DNA from: Lycium barbarum
Taxonomy: Eukaryota; Streptophyta; Magnoliopsida; Solanales; Solanaceae
Assembly: GCF_019175385.1 (NCBI RefSeq)
Contig: NC_083338.1
Span: 66,806,884 to 66,870,883 of the forward strand
Direction: 5' to 3'
DNA: 64,000 nucleotides
This document shows positions 24,094 to 36,243 of the stretch, piece by piece. Each line of letters begins with the position of its first letter. Positions within the stretch are counted from its first letter, which is position 1. Under the pieces are notes generated by a model that made no database searches, had not been told where the DNA came from, and was given only the letters and a program-made list of their open reading frames with translations. Both the position numbers and the translations under genes were made by a program.

Positions 24094-24433
24094 TGTTACA
24101 CCTCAAAAATTTCATGTCGTTGTGTGGTAAATAGACTAACGTAGGGGAAGATGTATATGATGTCCCTACAAGTAAGAAGAGGTACTTAACGATTCTAATT
24201 AAGATTCCAAAGACGTTTGAGGCAAGAGATGAAAGTTCGTTAAGGAAGGCAAAGTATAAGTCGTGATTTGGAAGGGTTTTGCTAAGTACCGAGCTAGTGT
24301 CGATTTAACAATGTCATGAGGAAGAGTTATAATGCTCCTTAGATTGCTAATGAAGTGTTAAACAAGTGTTAAGAAGGTTCCATAAGGATTGAAGCTCAAA
24401 CGAAACAACGAGATTAACTTCAGAAAATTGGAG

Positions 24434-24574
24434 TTATACGACCACTTTTACGGTCCGTATAACTTTATACGGTCTGTATAACCTCAACAGGAAGGGAAAA
24501 TCCCTGATGGTGAAGTACAGTCACTTATACAGACCGTATAATGTTATACAGACCGTATAAGTGTCCGTATAACA
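24434..24574 (+). promoter_or_regulatory. Palindromic word cluster upstream of TATA (TACGGTCCGTA type)
   Basis: Six or so copies of TATACGGTC(C/T)GTATAA or its complement, for example TTATACAGACCGTATAA twice. It ends 27 bp before TATAAATATA. The same word type (TTTACGGACCGTA) is clustered at 52246-52433 in the opposite-strand family member. Confidence 0.65.
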
Positions 24575-25754
24575 TGATCGGGACAATTTTTTTTTTCAAG
24601 TATAAATATAAGTTCCCACTTCTAATTTCTCATTTTCCCAACTTCTCTACTTCTCTCAAGACCTCTAGAAGGTTCCATACATTTCATTAACACAAACCCA
24701 AGGTAAATCCAAGATCAAACACCAATAATTAGTGGAATCAAGTGCAAGGAGGTTAACAAGGGTTCATGAAACTTATAAATTTCCTTGGAATTGAAGTTAG
24801 AGTTTTCTCCAAGTGAAGTATTTTCATCCGAAGCCTATTCCTACACAATCAAAGGTGAGTTTTATGATCATTAAATGCTATTAAGAATATTAAATGGTTG
24901 AAAGACTTAGGTTGCTGAAGAAAGTAGAATATGGAGTTCAAATGTCGAAACAATGGTATTCTTGAATAGTAGTTGACATGAATCATGATTCTTGATATGT
25001 TATGAGTGAAATCTGATTGTAACGATACAAATGGAGTTAAGGAAGTATTATATAAGAAGGAATACGGTGTTATGTCATAGTTATGGTCATGAATCATTTT
25101 GGTAGGGAATTGTGGGAATTGGATAATGTTGAACTTGATGAAGTTATTGATTATGATATTATGAATGTTGTTATTGACGTTTGGGAGTTGTTGTATTATA
25201 TGGAGGAAGTTGTAGGAACAAAGGAAGTGCTGCCCAATTTTCATTAGCCTTAGCTTAAGCTTAAATAGGCTTCCGGTTATCTAACCTTCGTACGAATTCT
25301 CTTGAATGTAGAATCTTGAACATTGGAGGGAAGCGTTTAATTGATAAAGTTAGAGAGAAGTAAAGGTATGTAAGGCAAGTCCCTTCTTTTCTAAGGCATG
25401 ATTCGTCTAAATTGACTTTTTTCGTTTTCTTTTCATGACTTTCTCTTGTTCCGGAGATTATAAGTCTATGATTCTTGAGAGCCACTCATGAGATAACGAT
25501 AATGATGATGATGAATCCACATCTAGAGGTTCTAAAGCTTATGATGTGATATTCTTATAGATATAATGATTTTTTTTATATGATTCATTGATATTATTCA
25601 TTGTTGTTAGACTCACCTTATGATGCTAGTTCCTTCAAGGTGAGACCTGATGATCATGACTACTCCATAATGGCATGGGGGTTCTCGACCTTACGTCACC
25701 CCGCTAGAGTGGTAGCTTTTAATTGAGCTCTAATTCATGCTTTATGAGAAGTAT

Positions 25755-25925
25755 ATAATGATGAGTTAACATCGTGCCTAGATGACCGGACATGACACCG
25801 CTAAGGCGGGCAGCTTATGATAACACCGTGCCTAGATGGCCGGACATGACACCGCTAAGGAGGGCGGCTTATGATAACACCGTTCCTATTTGGCCGGACA
25901 TGACACTACTAGTGGGTGGTGTGAT
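25755..25925 (+). repeat. ~57-bp tandem repeat in LTR I, three units
   Basis: Three units containing CCTAGATGGCCGGACATGAC and ACACCGCTAAG, lying between the second donor and the acceptor. Confidence 0.8.
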
Positions 25926-26567
25926 ATGATTACCCCGGACGTGGGAGGCCCGGACGCGGCCTAATGATGTTATTTATTTAGACAGATTACGTATGTATAT
26001 GTGACATGTTTGAAAGGTAAAAGTGAGCATGCATGACTTCGCCTCGAGAGGCAAGCAACTACAGTTATCTTTCCTTCTTACGCTTTCTATGTATCTTTAT
26101 TATGTTATCATATATGCCTTACATACTCAGTACATTTTTCGTATTAACGTCCTTTTCTTTTCGAACGCTGTGTTCGTGCCCACAGGTAGGCAGGGAGGCG
26201 GCCCAGATTCTTAGGAGCTATCCAGCAGCTACATAGGAGCACTCCATTACTCCGGAGGTCCCAGTTATTGATGCATTCTTTTGTGTATACGGCGGGGTCC
26301 TGTCCCGTCCTTACATCTCAGTATTCTAGTAGAGGCTCGTAGTTACGTATGTGTGGGTAGTAGTTGTCTTATAGATACATCAGTGTATATTTTGTATATC
26401 ATTTTTGCAGTCGTGAGGGCTTATATATATATATATATGTGTGTGTTTGTGTGTGTATTTCCTTGGAGATTATGTGTGTTCAGGTTGGGTATGATAATTA
26501 GCATTAATGGGTGGTGCTCGGTAGTCAGCTCTGGGTACCCGTCATGGCCCCTAATCGGGTCGTGACA

Positions 26568-26692
26568 AAAGTGGTATCAGAACAGTTCTGTCCTAGGGTA
26601 TGTCTACGAGCCGTGTCCAGTAGAGTCTTGTTTATGGGTGTGAAGTGTGCCACACTTATAAACGAGAGGCTGCGGGGCATTTTTGGAAAAAT
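26568..26692 (+). mobile_element. Leader remnant of element I
   Basis: It contains the primer-binding site TGGTATCAGAAC (26572-26583, one base different from the usual) and the leader hairpin 26627-26666. The rest of element I is missing: LTR E starts at 26693. The last five bases before it (26688-26692) are AAAAT. Confidence 0.8.
26627..26666 (+). other. Leader hairpin, loop palindrome degenerate
   Basis: CTTGTTTATG pairs with the TATAAACGAG side, including one G-U, and the stem continues to 16 bp. The loop is AAGTGTGC. Its hexamer GTGTGC is not a Watson-Crick palindrome, the exception in this window, though it could self-pair through G-U. Confidence 0.5.
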
Positions 26693-29600
26693 TGTTATAT
26701 TCCGTATTTTCTCACATTCGGATAATTTGAGATAATTGTGACTAGTAAGAGATAAGGCAATATTTTGATCTAATTTAATACATAAGTTGTTCATGAAAAT
26801 ATTGATGCGGAAATATCGAGGAAGGTTAAGGGCAAAATTGAAAATTTGGAAAATAGTTCATGAATTACAAAATTGGACATGAAACAATTGGGCTTGGAAA
26901 AAAAAAGTTTTTGGGCTTGAAAAATGGCCAAGGGTGGCCGACCAAGGATAAATGGGCCGAGGCCCATGTAAAATTTAAATTAAGTGAATAAAAAAGAGGA
27001 AGGGCCTATTATTCATCTTCAAGAACATTCAAGAAAGAAAGAAAAGAAAGTTGAGAGCAAGAGAGAAAGGGCCTCACGGCCAAGAAGGAAAAAAAAGAAG
27101 AAAAAATTGAAGCCTTCAATCTTTGATTCAACAAATTGATTTTCTAGTATTCTTACTAATTCAAGGGTCCTCTTTAACTTGGTATAATTATGAAGCAAGA
27201 AAACCACTCTTGGTGGCAAGTTCAAAATTCTAGTCAAGTGGAAAGTTGAGGAAGAAGGTAAGAATTCATATTCTTTTATATGTTATGAATGGTTGTGTAT
27301 GTTGTAGTATGTAGGAAAGGATGAAATTCATGAAAAAAATGGGTATGTGGTGGTGGACGAATATAGTGGTATTGTTTAGAACAAATGAATTGATTTTATT
27401 TAGAATTTTGATTGTTGTTGTGTTGTGGATTCTATGATGTGAAATGAAGATTTAATGGTTTGAAAATGAAGGTGTAATGATTCTAGTGAAGTTGTAATGG
27501 TTGGAAAGTTGTTTTAGAAGTTAATGTGATTTGAATATAGTCTTTTTGTAGTCATGGAAAATAATGTTGTTAGTGTGTGAATTGTAGGTATAATTCATGA
27601 ACTTGAAAGAAGGAAATGTGTCGCCATTGTTCTTGTTGAATTTGGAAGGTTTCGGATGAAGTGAAATGTTGATTTGGTTGTTGGAATATTATGTGAATTG
27701 TTAGAAGCATTTTTGAATCATGTGAGAATGATGTCGGATTAATATTTAAATGTAGGATCATTGGTGTTAACTTGAATAAATGTGATTAAATTTGATGTAA
27801 ATGAAATGCCGTGAATTGTGAGACAAGGGTTGTTAATATTAGAATATGTTTTGGGATGGATGGTTGAAGTTGCTAGTATGGTTATTGGTAATGTTGTTAA
27901 TAATTTGGCCGAGTTGAATTCTCGGATTGTGATTGTTGATTTGGCCGAGTTAGATTCTCGGGGATGGTGTATTTACAGGGGAAATGCTGCCGAAATTTCG
28001 GCAGATTATAAGTGAATTTACTTGAAAGATTAAGATAAGTATGTGCCAATATGTCTGATGATTATGTAAATCTCCTTGAATGTAGACTAACGAGCTTGGG
28101 CGAATAAACGTAGTTAATAGGACGTGGAGCAGGTATGTAAGGCTTAACCTTTTCTAAAATGGCATGATCCTTATGAAATAAATATATGACGTATATGTAT
28201 GACTTCAGAAAGATTCTTATTCTTAGAGCCACTAGGATGGCTAACGTTCTTGATTTCCCATAAGCTGTTCCGTATGGTTTTGGTATGTATCCATGATGTT
28301 CGATGATGTGTATCTATGATGTCCGAAATTTGGCCAATATGTTTCCGAATAGCATTTGAGAAACAAATGATATGACTATAGTTTTGAACTTCTAAATGGT
28401 AACATATTCGATTGTTCCATCGAGCCTCTGATATGTTTTAATACGTACATAAGATTCCAAAGGTTCTATTGGATTTGATCCATAACGATATCCAAAAGAT
28501 TTTTGACATGATTATGGCTTTGATTTTTCAAAAATGGCTTCTGAAACGCTTATAGAACGTTCTGTACTTCAAACGCCCGTAACTTTCCCATACTAAGTCG
28601 GATCGACCCGAAACTTGTTTCTGAGACTTCAGGGGTCGGTAAGTATATATATCCATGGAGTCTTGATTTATGTGCATATGGTTTCTCACTACTTTGCTCG
28701 TGCAAACTGTTATGACATCGTTCGCCGGGTCCCGGGCTGGTATATCTCGTGCGCATGGTTCTCCGGGTCCCTTGCTTGAGGGTCGGGTGCCATATATGTA
28801 TTCCGGAGTATGATGTGTTACGGTGTTATGATGTGTTCATGGTTCGCCGAACCATATATGTGTATATGTATATTCTGATATTATGATGTGTGTGACGGAG
28901 ATTTCGGAGCAAACCTTATGGAGTATGATGTGTGTGGCGCCTAAGGCAGGGTGGCGCCACGTTCCCTGGGTCCCGCAAGGGTCCGGATACCGTTCTTGGC
29001 ATGCATGATTCGTGTTTCGAGTAAGTTGTTTGTTATTCTGCACATCGTGCTTATTATCTGTACTAACCTTCTGTACGTGTCACAGCAATATGATATATGT
29101 ATATGGATCTGGCTGCACGTTCCGCAGCAAACACATTTGTGGATCGGGCCGAACGTTCCTCGGCACTAATATGTTATGTATGTATATGAATCGGGCCGTA
29201 CGTTCCTCGACACTATTATGTTACATATGAATCAGTTATGTGTATATGATGACATACGCTGTTTGCACGCATGGTCTGTGTTTGGAAAGTACGCATTTTT
29301 GCACTCTGGATGATCTACTTATCTTCTGTACTTCTTCTGACCCATGACATCGGTATACACGGTTCGCATTCTGAAAAATAAGTATTTTGGTATTCTGAAA
29401 ATGTGCTTACTTTTGTACTGTTTGTTTCGACTATGGTTCTGTTTTCTGTATTCCATGCTCTACATACTCAGTACATATTCCGTACTGACCCCTTTTTCTT
29501 CGGGGGCTGCGTTTCATGCCACGCAGGTACACCCAGATTAGTAAAGGACATTGCTAGAAGATGCTTCAACTGGAGTGGCAACCCCATTTGCTCTTGAAGT

Positions 29601-29983
29601 GTTGCCGAGTTAGAGTATGTGTGCTATGATATTTTTGTTCGAAGTTAGAGACTTTGCAGACAGAGTCGTGGGTATAGGATATCAGTTTTGTAAGCGGCTC
29701 CATCAGCCGAGGTGTCATTTTATGTTATGCTACAAATTCCGTGTGATTACAGATTTGATTTGTTTATGAAAGTTTCCAAAAGCAATTATTATGTTTGTCA
29801 TTTTCACTGATTAACAGGATCAAACGATAAAAAAAAAAGATTTTGAAAGCTTTCTATGTATTTCACTTTTATTTGATTTCAGAGTCCGAAGAGATTATGT
29901 ATGTAATAAGAGTCTGTGGGTTCGCTCGGCTCCGGATATGGGGTTGGGTGCCCATCACACCCTAGGGAGATTAGGGTGTGACA
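26693..29983 (+). repeat. 5' LTR of element E
   Basis: TGTTATATTCCG...GTGTGACA, 3291 bp. TGAATAAAAAAG near 26984 is the TATA candidate. First donor GAAG/GTAAGAAT is at 27258. A CCGAG...CTCGG inverted repeat and TATTTACA precede the perfect palindrome at 27986-28003. Acceptor CTTGAATGTAG ends 28085, the micro-exon is 28086-28132, donor GTATGTAAGG starts at 28133, and the last acceptor ends 29526. The 3' half matches 1-1855, including three units of the 42-bp repeat (about 29104-29225). Confidence 0.88.
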
Positions 29984-29986
29984 AAG

Positions 29987-29998
29987 TGGTATCAGAGC
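29987..29998 (+). other. Primer-binding site of E
   Basis: TGGTATCAGAGC three bases after the LTR end. Confidence 0.92.
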
Positions 29999-30042
29999 AG
30001 GTTTGTCCTAGGGGTTGTCTGCAAAGTCGTGTCTAGTAGAGT

Positions 30043-30082
30043 CCTGTTTATGGGTGTGAAGCCGGCCACATTTATAAACAGG
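30043..30082 (+). other. Leader hairpin with GCCGGC loop (DIS-like)
   Basis: Same stem and loop as 5434-5473: CCTGTTTAT/ATAAACAGG, about 16 bp with G-U pairs, loop AAGCCGGC. Confidence 0.6.
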
Positions 30083-30888
30083 AGGCTACAGGGCATCTAG
30101 GGATTGTTGACCTTCTTTCTGTCTCAGATCGTGCGAAAGAGCCAAGTCATAGGAAAATGGAATTCCAAATATAAGCCTTACATACGACGGAAGAAGGCGA
30201 GTAACGATATGGAATGTCATAGAGGTAAGCCTTGATATAATTGTTCTTTTACTTGGAAATTGGAAGCTCTGGGTGGCTGGAATATGTCATATGACTGTAT
30301 GCCCTGTGAGGCATTGTTGGTATTAGTTGTGTGTGGATTCTGAATAGTAAGAACTGTAAAAGACGATTCTGCTAGAATTGTTCAAGAATCAGGTCACTTA
30401 GTTAAGTACGCCTAACAGAAGGAAGTGTGGAAGGGAAATATCGTAAGTAGACAATAACCGGGATGTGATGTTTTAGAGGAGCTACGGGTTTGGGCGTAGT
30501 GTGAAAGACAATTGTGAGAAGGACGATTAGCAGTCCGAAGGATTGTAATGGATAACATTCGAGGCTCAATAGGAACAAGGTCTGTTGGGGGATTCAGAAA
30601 GTCGACAATCAGTTTTGCTATAAATTATTATACAAGAATGGTGAGTGGGAATCCGAACAGACTGATATCCGAATACTTATAAATAACGGCGACGAAGGTA
30701 TATTTGTTACCATCGGGAATCTAGGAATTTAAGACGAAAAGTAGTGTACATATAAGTGAAAAGTGAATATTGAGGATTGAAAAGGGTAAACAGTAATTGT
30801 AAAAGAAAGGACGTGTTACGAAAATATCTCGAAATCTGTAAGACCTTCATTTACTCTAGATCATGTAATAAAGGTCATGCGAGGACGC
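30083..30888 (+). other. Non-coding internal region of E, 5' part
   Basis: Partly alignable with the two other LARD-like elements. No protein similarity is seen. It is about 220 bp longer than the matching part of A-D. Confidence 0.55.
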
Positions 30889-30992
30889 GGGCGCGATTAT
30901 ATCAGCATTAAGGTACCGAATTCCATCGAAGTTACGATGTTAAGCGTGCTGAGGTGAGAGAAATCTTAGGATGGGTGACCCCTTGGGATGTT
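30889..30992 (+). ncRNA. 5S rRNA-derived segment in retroelement E
   Basis: 104 nt, collinear without gaps. The 5' end (GGGCGCGATTATATCAGC) is the closest of the three to plant 5S rRNA. GTTAAGCGTGCT and GGATGGGTGACCC are exact, and TTGGGATGTT shows decay at the 3' end. It lies about 900 bp after the primer-binding site. Confidence 0.85.
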
Positions 30993-31889
30993 TATTAGAA
31001 ATTCTATATATTCCGACATAAGAGACAAATGAGAAGCTAATGTGGCCTAAGGGAAACTAGAGTATATGGGATGGTTGGAGACCATAAAAGGCCACGTAGG
31101 ACGAGACAGACTAGACTGGAGAAGAGACAGAAAGTGCGTCACAGCTTTGGAATTAAGGTAGGCCTGAATAGCGTTTGGAAATATTTTGTGAAATAGTTGA
31201 TATTAAGTACATATGTATATATGAATGTGTGTGATATTTCATATATGATTGTGTCGGTGGACCTGTGAGTCCCAGCAACCGGCGCTACGGTAAAGAAGGC
31301 ATTAATCAAGTAAAGGTACCGAAGTTCGAGTGACAGCAAAAGTGATGGTACGAGTGTTACAAGATAAGCTGCTATTATTGTTACTACAGGTTAAGATTGG
31401 AAATTTTAATACAACGATATTGGAAAAGAAAGAGAGCGAGTAGCTGGAAAATAAACAGATCAGATGCCGGGAAAAGATGAAAGTTAGGAGAACCTTAGTG
31501 AGTGAATCCCCGAGAGAAATTATCGGCAAAGTACGAGACCATTTGGATAGAACTTCGAAGGTAGGTACCTAAAAAGGGTAAAGTATGGTAATATAGAACA
31601 AGAGGAATGTGTGAGGTGTGAGAACCGATTTCAATAAGTGAGGCTAAAGAAATAGTGACTACGACAAGGAATGCGAAGTAAGAAAGAGAATGATAAAGCC
31701 TTGTGATGATGTTAGAAAATTTCGGCCCTTGAAAGGTATATAAAGGAATAAATATGCAGCCATATTAATGTGGATGCCTCAGATATGGAAGTGCTTTTCT
31801 GAAAAGATGACTTAATAGTGAAGCGGAATTGCACGTATAAAGTAATATTTCATGAACTTCAGAGTCGATGTCACAAATAGCAAAAGGAG
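30993..31889 (+). other. Non-coding internal region of E up to the F insertion
   Basis: No coding similarity. It ends with AGGAG (31885-31889), duplicated at 43196-43200 on the far side of element F. Confidence 0.7.
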
Positions 31890-34800
31890 TGTCACGACCC
31901 AACCCCGTGGGCCGCGACCAGTGCCCGAGCTGGGCACCTATACGTACCCGATACCCCAAATTAGCATATTAACAGAATAATAATATTAGTGGTCGCTACA
32001 GAACTTAGCAGAAAAGCAGACTTGGCACACATAGGCCGATAAGGCCATCCCAGAACAGAATATCCCAAACATATGTACAGAACCCACACAGATGTATCCA
32101 CAGACCTCTACAGAACATATCATAATCATAAGACGGGACAGGGCCCCGTCATACCCTGAACAAAGTACATATCCAGATAGCAGTGCAGACTGTACCAAAA
32201 GATGGGCTCTGTAGAAGAGAGTGCCCCAAATAGCAGAAATAGGATCCTAAACGTGTGGATCAGCGAACCTGTCGTCAGTACCTGCGCGGCATGAAAACGC
32301 AGCCCCCGAAGAAAGGGGGTCAGTACGAAATATGTACTGAATATGTAAAGCGGAATCACAGAAGTCAAATCATAATGGTTACAGAAAATGAGTACAGAAT
32401 CCAGAGTGTCAAATGCATATTTCCAAAACAGACAGAATGCGTACAGAAACATATGTCATATCATATCATATCATATCCGGTCCCTGCCACGGGACTCGGC
32501 AGACAGAATGTGGCCACCCTCCCGACGCTGGTGCCACTATACAGAGGAATCAGAAAAGGGGCGTGGCCCCGTATCATATAATGTCATATCAAAATGGCCA
32601 TACAGATCAGATCAGAATAGGCGGACATGGCACATCATACTCCACAGACCCATGTACGCGTATACCTGCCCCCTCACATCGGGACGCGGCGAACAATGCA
32701 GAGAATTACGCTTGACAACATATCCTGGCCCGGGCTCAGTGTGGGAAACATTGGGACATCCACGAATGGAGTAGTGAGAGACTAATGCAATTTAAAAATA
32801 TAATAAATGTTTTCAAGACTCGATGAAGCGTATCAAAGACAAACAAATCCAAAGGGGTCGGACGGAATCATAATAAATGTATTTCGGATATCATAATAAA
32901 TTACAGAAGTATAACTTTCCCGAAGTCATTCCGAGTGTCAAAATAATTTATAATATTTAACAGAATATTTAAAATAATATTCGTTAAGCGATTAGTAGGG
33001 TAATTAAAACATTTCTTTCAAAAATCGCTTAAAAAGGAAGCTTTAACACATTAGGGGCAAAACCGTAAATAGCGAGCCCGCCTTGGGACAAACAAGGCGG
33101 CGGGCTCAAATTGTGCCCTCTAAGCATATAGTATCACCTAAAAAGGTTATACAAACATTCTATGATTTTCTGAATAATTTAGAGCAAAATTGCATAATTT
33201 CAGGAAAAAAAAAGCGTATCAAAATGGTTCAATTCTACTGAAGGAAAAACTGAAATTTTGTCTTGCGGATTCCGAGGGCCAAGAGGTCCTTCGAGGCCCG
33301 GATCCGACCCTAATACACTAGGGGCATGCCAAGGGAAGAATTGGGGTTGCTTTACATACCTTTCGCGCTCCTTAAGCCTTTCCAAACTCACTTCCCGTTT
33401 CGTCGAAAAACTGCAATTGGTCAAGTTTACCAATTGTGAATTATTAATGCCATTATTTCAACTTTAAGCATATTTGGCTACCGAAATTTCGGCAGCACTT
33501 CCCCTATACATATGACACCCCGAGAATTCAACTCGGCTATAAATCATCAACAACAACCCAAACGACAACAACAATATCAACAATGAACATTAAAAACACA
33601 AATATCCTTCAACTAGTCATTTTTCTCACAAGTTGACATAATCTTCAATTCAACCCAACTTTCAACTAAGATCAATAATTTCATATTCAACAACCATCAT
33701 GATCATCACCATATAGTTCTAGAAACATTTCATATCGTTTTCCTTAAGATATACACTCGATATACATGATATACAATCTTCCGCCAAAATCATAACTTAT
33801 GCAAAACATCAAATCTTTGGCATACAACTTCATAACAAGTTTCCAACTTCCAAATTCATCAACCATAATCATAATTCACATCTTAACAACTTCATTTCCA
33901 TAATATCACAAAATTATTCTAAAGTGACATAATCATCTACATTCCAACTTCAACCAAAATTCATTCAACTTTCATTCCCAATATAATTTCCATCATAACC
34001 ACAACTAGAATGCAACATAAAATTCAACTCATATATGTATACAACATATATACACCCATGGCTACATATATATATACATACCCACTTTGCAAACTTCCTT
34101 ATTTCCATAATTTCTACTCATTTCCACATACCACAACATAAACAAACCTTCATAACATAAGAAAAAGGAATTGATTCTTACCTTTTTCTACAAACTTCTT
34201 CACTTGAACAAGTTGTCAACTTGAAGAAATAAGTGCTCCTTCTTCCAAAACAATTACACCAAGTTGTAGAGGACACTTAATTTAGTAGGAATTCAACAAG
34301 AAAATAATTTTAGAGGCAAGATTTTGAGGGGTGATTTTTCTATGGCCAAACCCGAAATGCCCTCTTTTTGTTCTTGTTTTTCTCTTGTTTTTCCTCCTAT
34401 TCTTTCTCTTGAAAGTTCTATGGAATTTGGATGATTAAGTGGTCTTTTATTCATTGACCACATGACTTAATTCCATGGGCTTGGATCCTTTTTATGGACC
34501 ATGGCCGAATGGCTCCTCACTTGGGCCTGAATTTTTTTTTTCATTTTTTTGGGCCAACTCGGTTGGTCCCGAGTTGGGCCTAGCCCACTGACCTTTCGAC
34601 CTTAAAACGTTCATATCTCCTTGTACCGACGTCACCTGGGAACCCACGACCTATGGATGGAAAGCTAATTCAATTATCTACAACTTCTATTTCAAGGTAT
34701 TTTCGAAATTCCAAACTTACAATACAGTTTTTGCCCCCCAAAGTCAGGTCACCCGAAAACGTTTTCTTAAAAATATTCGTTTGGAGGGTTTCCACTTTGA

Positions 34801-34941
34801 TTTGGTCCAAAGGTACTTCATGAGTTGTGTTTAACTTTACATATGTGATTCATATGACTTTTCAGATGTTCCAAAAAAAATCTCGGTATGTGGGCCCCAC
34901 CCCAGCAGATGCTCCGAGGTTCAAAAATACGGGATATAACA
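31890..34941 (-). repeat. 3' LTR of element F
   Basis: 3052 bp. On the minus strand: TATA-like TGAATAAAAG near 34448, first donor AAAAG/GTAAGAAT (intron start 34181), TATGTATAGGGG with a near-perfect palindrome near 33479-33496, acceptor CAATTGCAG before micro-exon 33410-33360 (51 nt), donor GTATGTAAAG (intron start 33359), acceptor CGCAG ending at 32282. Confidence 0.95.
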
Positions 34942-34977
34942 TTCTCCCCCCCTTTAGAACATTCGTCCTCGAATGTT
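34942..34977 (-). other. Polypurine tract and inverted repeat of F
   Basis: On the minus strand AACATTCG-AGGA-CGAATGTT (34977-34958), then AAAGGGGGGGAGAA, directly before the 3' LTR at 34941. The same arrangement as in the LARD-like elements supports common mobilisation. Confidence 0.9.
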
Positions 34978-35064
34978 AAATTAATCTCATAGGGTTTGAA
35001 AATACTTTGGGGGAGTTCTTGTTTACAAACATCACATATGACACACGATTGATATTGGAATAAA

Positions 35065-35502
35065 TTAAAGCAGGGATTTAAGGTTACCTGTGGGTATAGA
35101 GAACAAATGAGGATATTTCTTCTTCATTTCCTCTTCGGCCTCCCATGTCATTTCCTCCCTATTATCGTTCCGCCACAGTACCTTAACAGAGGCTACATCT
35201 TTATTCCGAAGCCTCCTTACCTGACGATCCAAAATAGATACGGGCTGCACCTCGTACGATAGTTGCTCCGTCACCTGAATATCATCAGCAGAAAATATTC
35301 TAGAAGGGTCACCGACGCATTTACGAAGCATAGAGACATGAAATACCGGATGTACCGCTTCCAAATCAGATGGCAAATCTAGCTCATAGGCGACATTTCC
35401 AATTTTTCGAACAATCTGATAAGGCCCAATATAATGCGGACTGAGCTTACCCTTTCTGCCGAACCGCATCACGCCTTTCATAGGCGATACCTTCAGGAAT
35501 AC
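35065..35502 (-). pseudogene. Integrase C-terminus and chromodomain of F
   Basis: This is the last part of pol, open after an in-frame TAG at 35503-35505. It begins VFLKVSPMKGVMRFG, the usual segment after the integrase core (the GPY/F-like module follows as HYIGPYQIV), and contains HPVFHVSMLRK. It ends in a chromodomain-like region (SILDRQVRRLRNKDV, VKVLWRND, MTWEAEEEMKKKYPHLF), which in chromoviruses is thought to direct integration to particular chromatin. The natural stop is at 35065. It is in the same frame as 35503-36180. Confidence 0.9.
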
Positions 35503-36243
35503 CTAATCGCCTACCTGAAACTCCAACGGTCGACGCTGTTTATCCGCGTATGACTTCTGTCGGCTCTGGGCTGCCAACAGTCGCTCCCGAATAAGTTTTA
35601 CCTTGTCCACGGCCTGCTGGACCATATCTGGGCCAATCAACTCTGACTCGCCACTATCAAACCAGCCAATCGGCGATCTGCATTTCCTGCCATATAGAGC
35701 CTCATACGGAGCCATCTGGATGCTGGAATGGTAACTGTTATTATATGCAAACTCAATCAATGGCAAGTGATCATCCCAGCTGCCTCTGAAATCAATAACG
35801 CAGGCTCGCAACATATCCCCCAGCGTCTGTATAGTGCGCTCAGCCTGTCCGTCGCTCTGAGGATGAAAGGCTATGCTCAGACTCACCTGAGTCCCTAGAC
35901 CCTCCTGAAACGACCTCCAGAAACGCGCCGTAAACTGGGCGCCTCTGTCAGATATAATAGATATAGGAACTCCGTGAAGCTTCACAATCTCTCTAATATA
36001 GAGCCTGGCATAATCCTCGGCGGAATAAGTAGTCCTGACGGGAAGAAAATGGGCTGATTTCGTCAGCCTATCAACAACGACCCAGATGGAATCATACTTC
36101 CGTGGAGTGCGAGGCAAACCTGTAATGAAGTCCATATTAATAACCTCCCACTTCCAAGTCGGGATTTCCATCTCCTGCAACAGTCCACCCGGCTTCTGAT
36201 GCTCAATCTTGACCTGCTGACAATTAGGGCACTGGGCGACGAA
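35503..36243 (-). pseudogene. Integrase core of F
   Basis: Frame open between stops at 36244-36246 and 35503-35505. It starts inside the zinc finger (FVAQCPNCQQ) and carries the catalytic triad context: MDFITGLP (first Asp), ISDRGAQFT (second Asp) and QSDGQAERTIQTL (Glu). Family marks such as WDDHLPLIEFAYNN and APYEALYGRKCRSP are present. All three catalytic residues are intact, but stops on both sides cut it off from the rest. Confidence 0.92.

Larger units (their letters stand above)
24094..26567 (+). repeat. 5' LTR of element 'I'
   Basis: It begins TGTTACACCTC and ends GGGTCGTGACA, 2474 bp, with a primer-binding site after it. In order: a palindromic word cluster (24434-24574), TATAAATATA at 24601-24610, first donor AAAG/GTGAGT (24855), acceptor CTTGAATGTAG ending 25311, a 54-nt candidate micro-exon 25312-25365, donor GTATGTAAGG at 25366, a ~60-bp tandem repeat, and acceptor CACAG ending 26185. 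It is the same family as the minus-strand LTR 46297-52600 and the LTR start at 63742. Confidence 0.88.

Noticed and set aside
32126..32452. 108-codon frames on both strands repeated at 40386-40841
   Set aside because: Present twice only because they lie in the two LTRs of element F.
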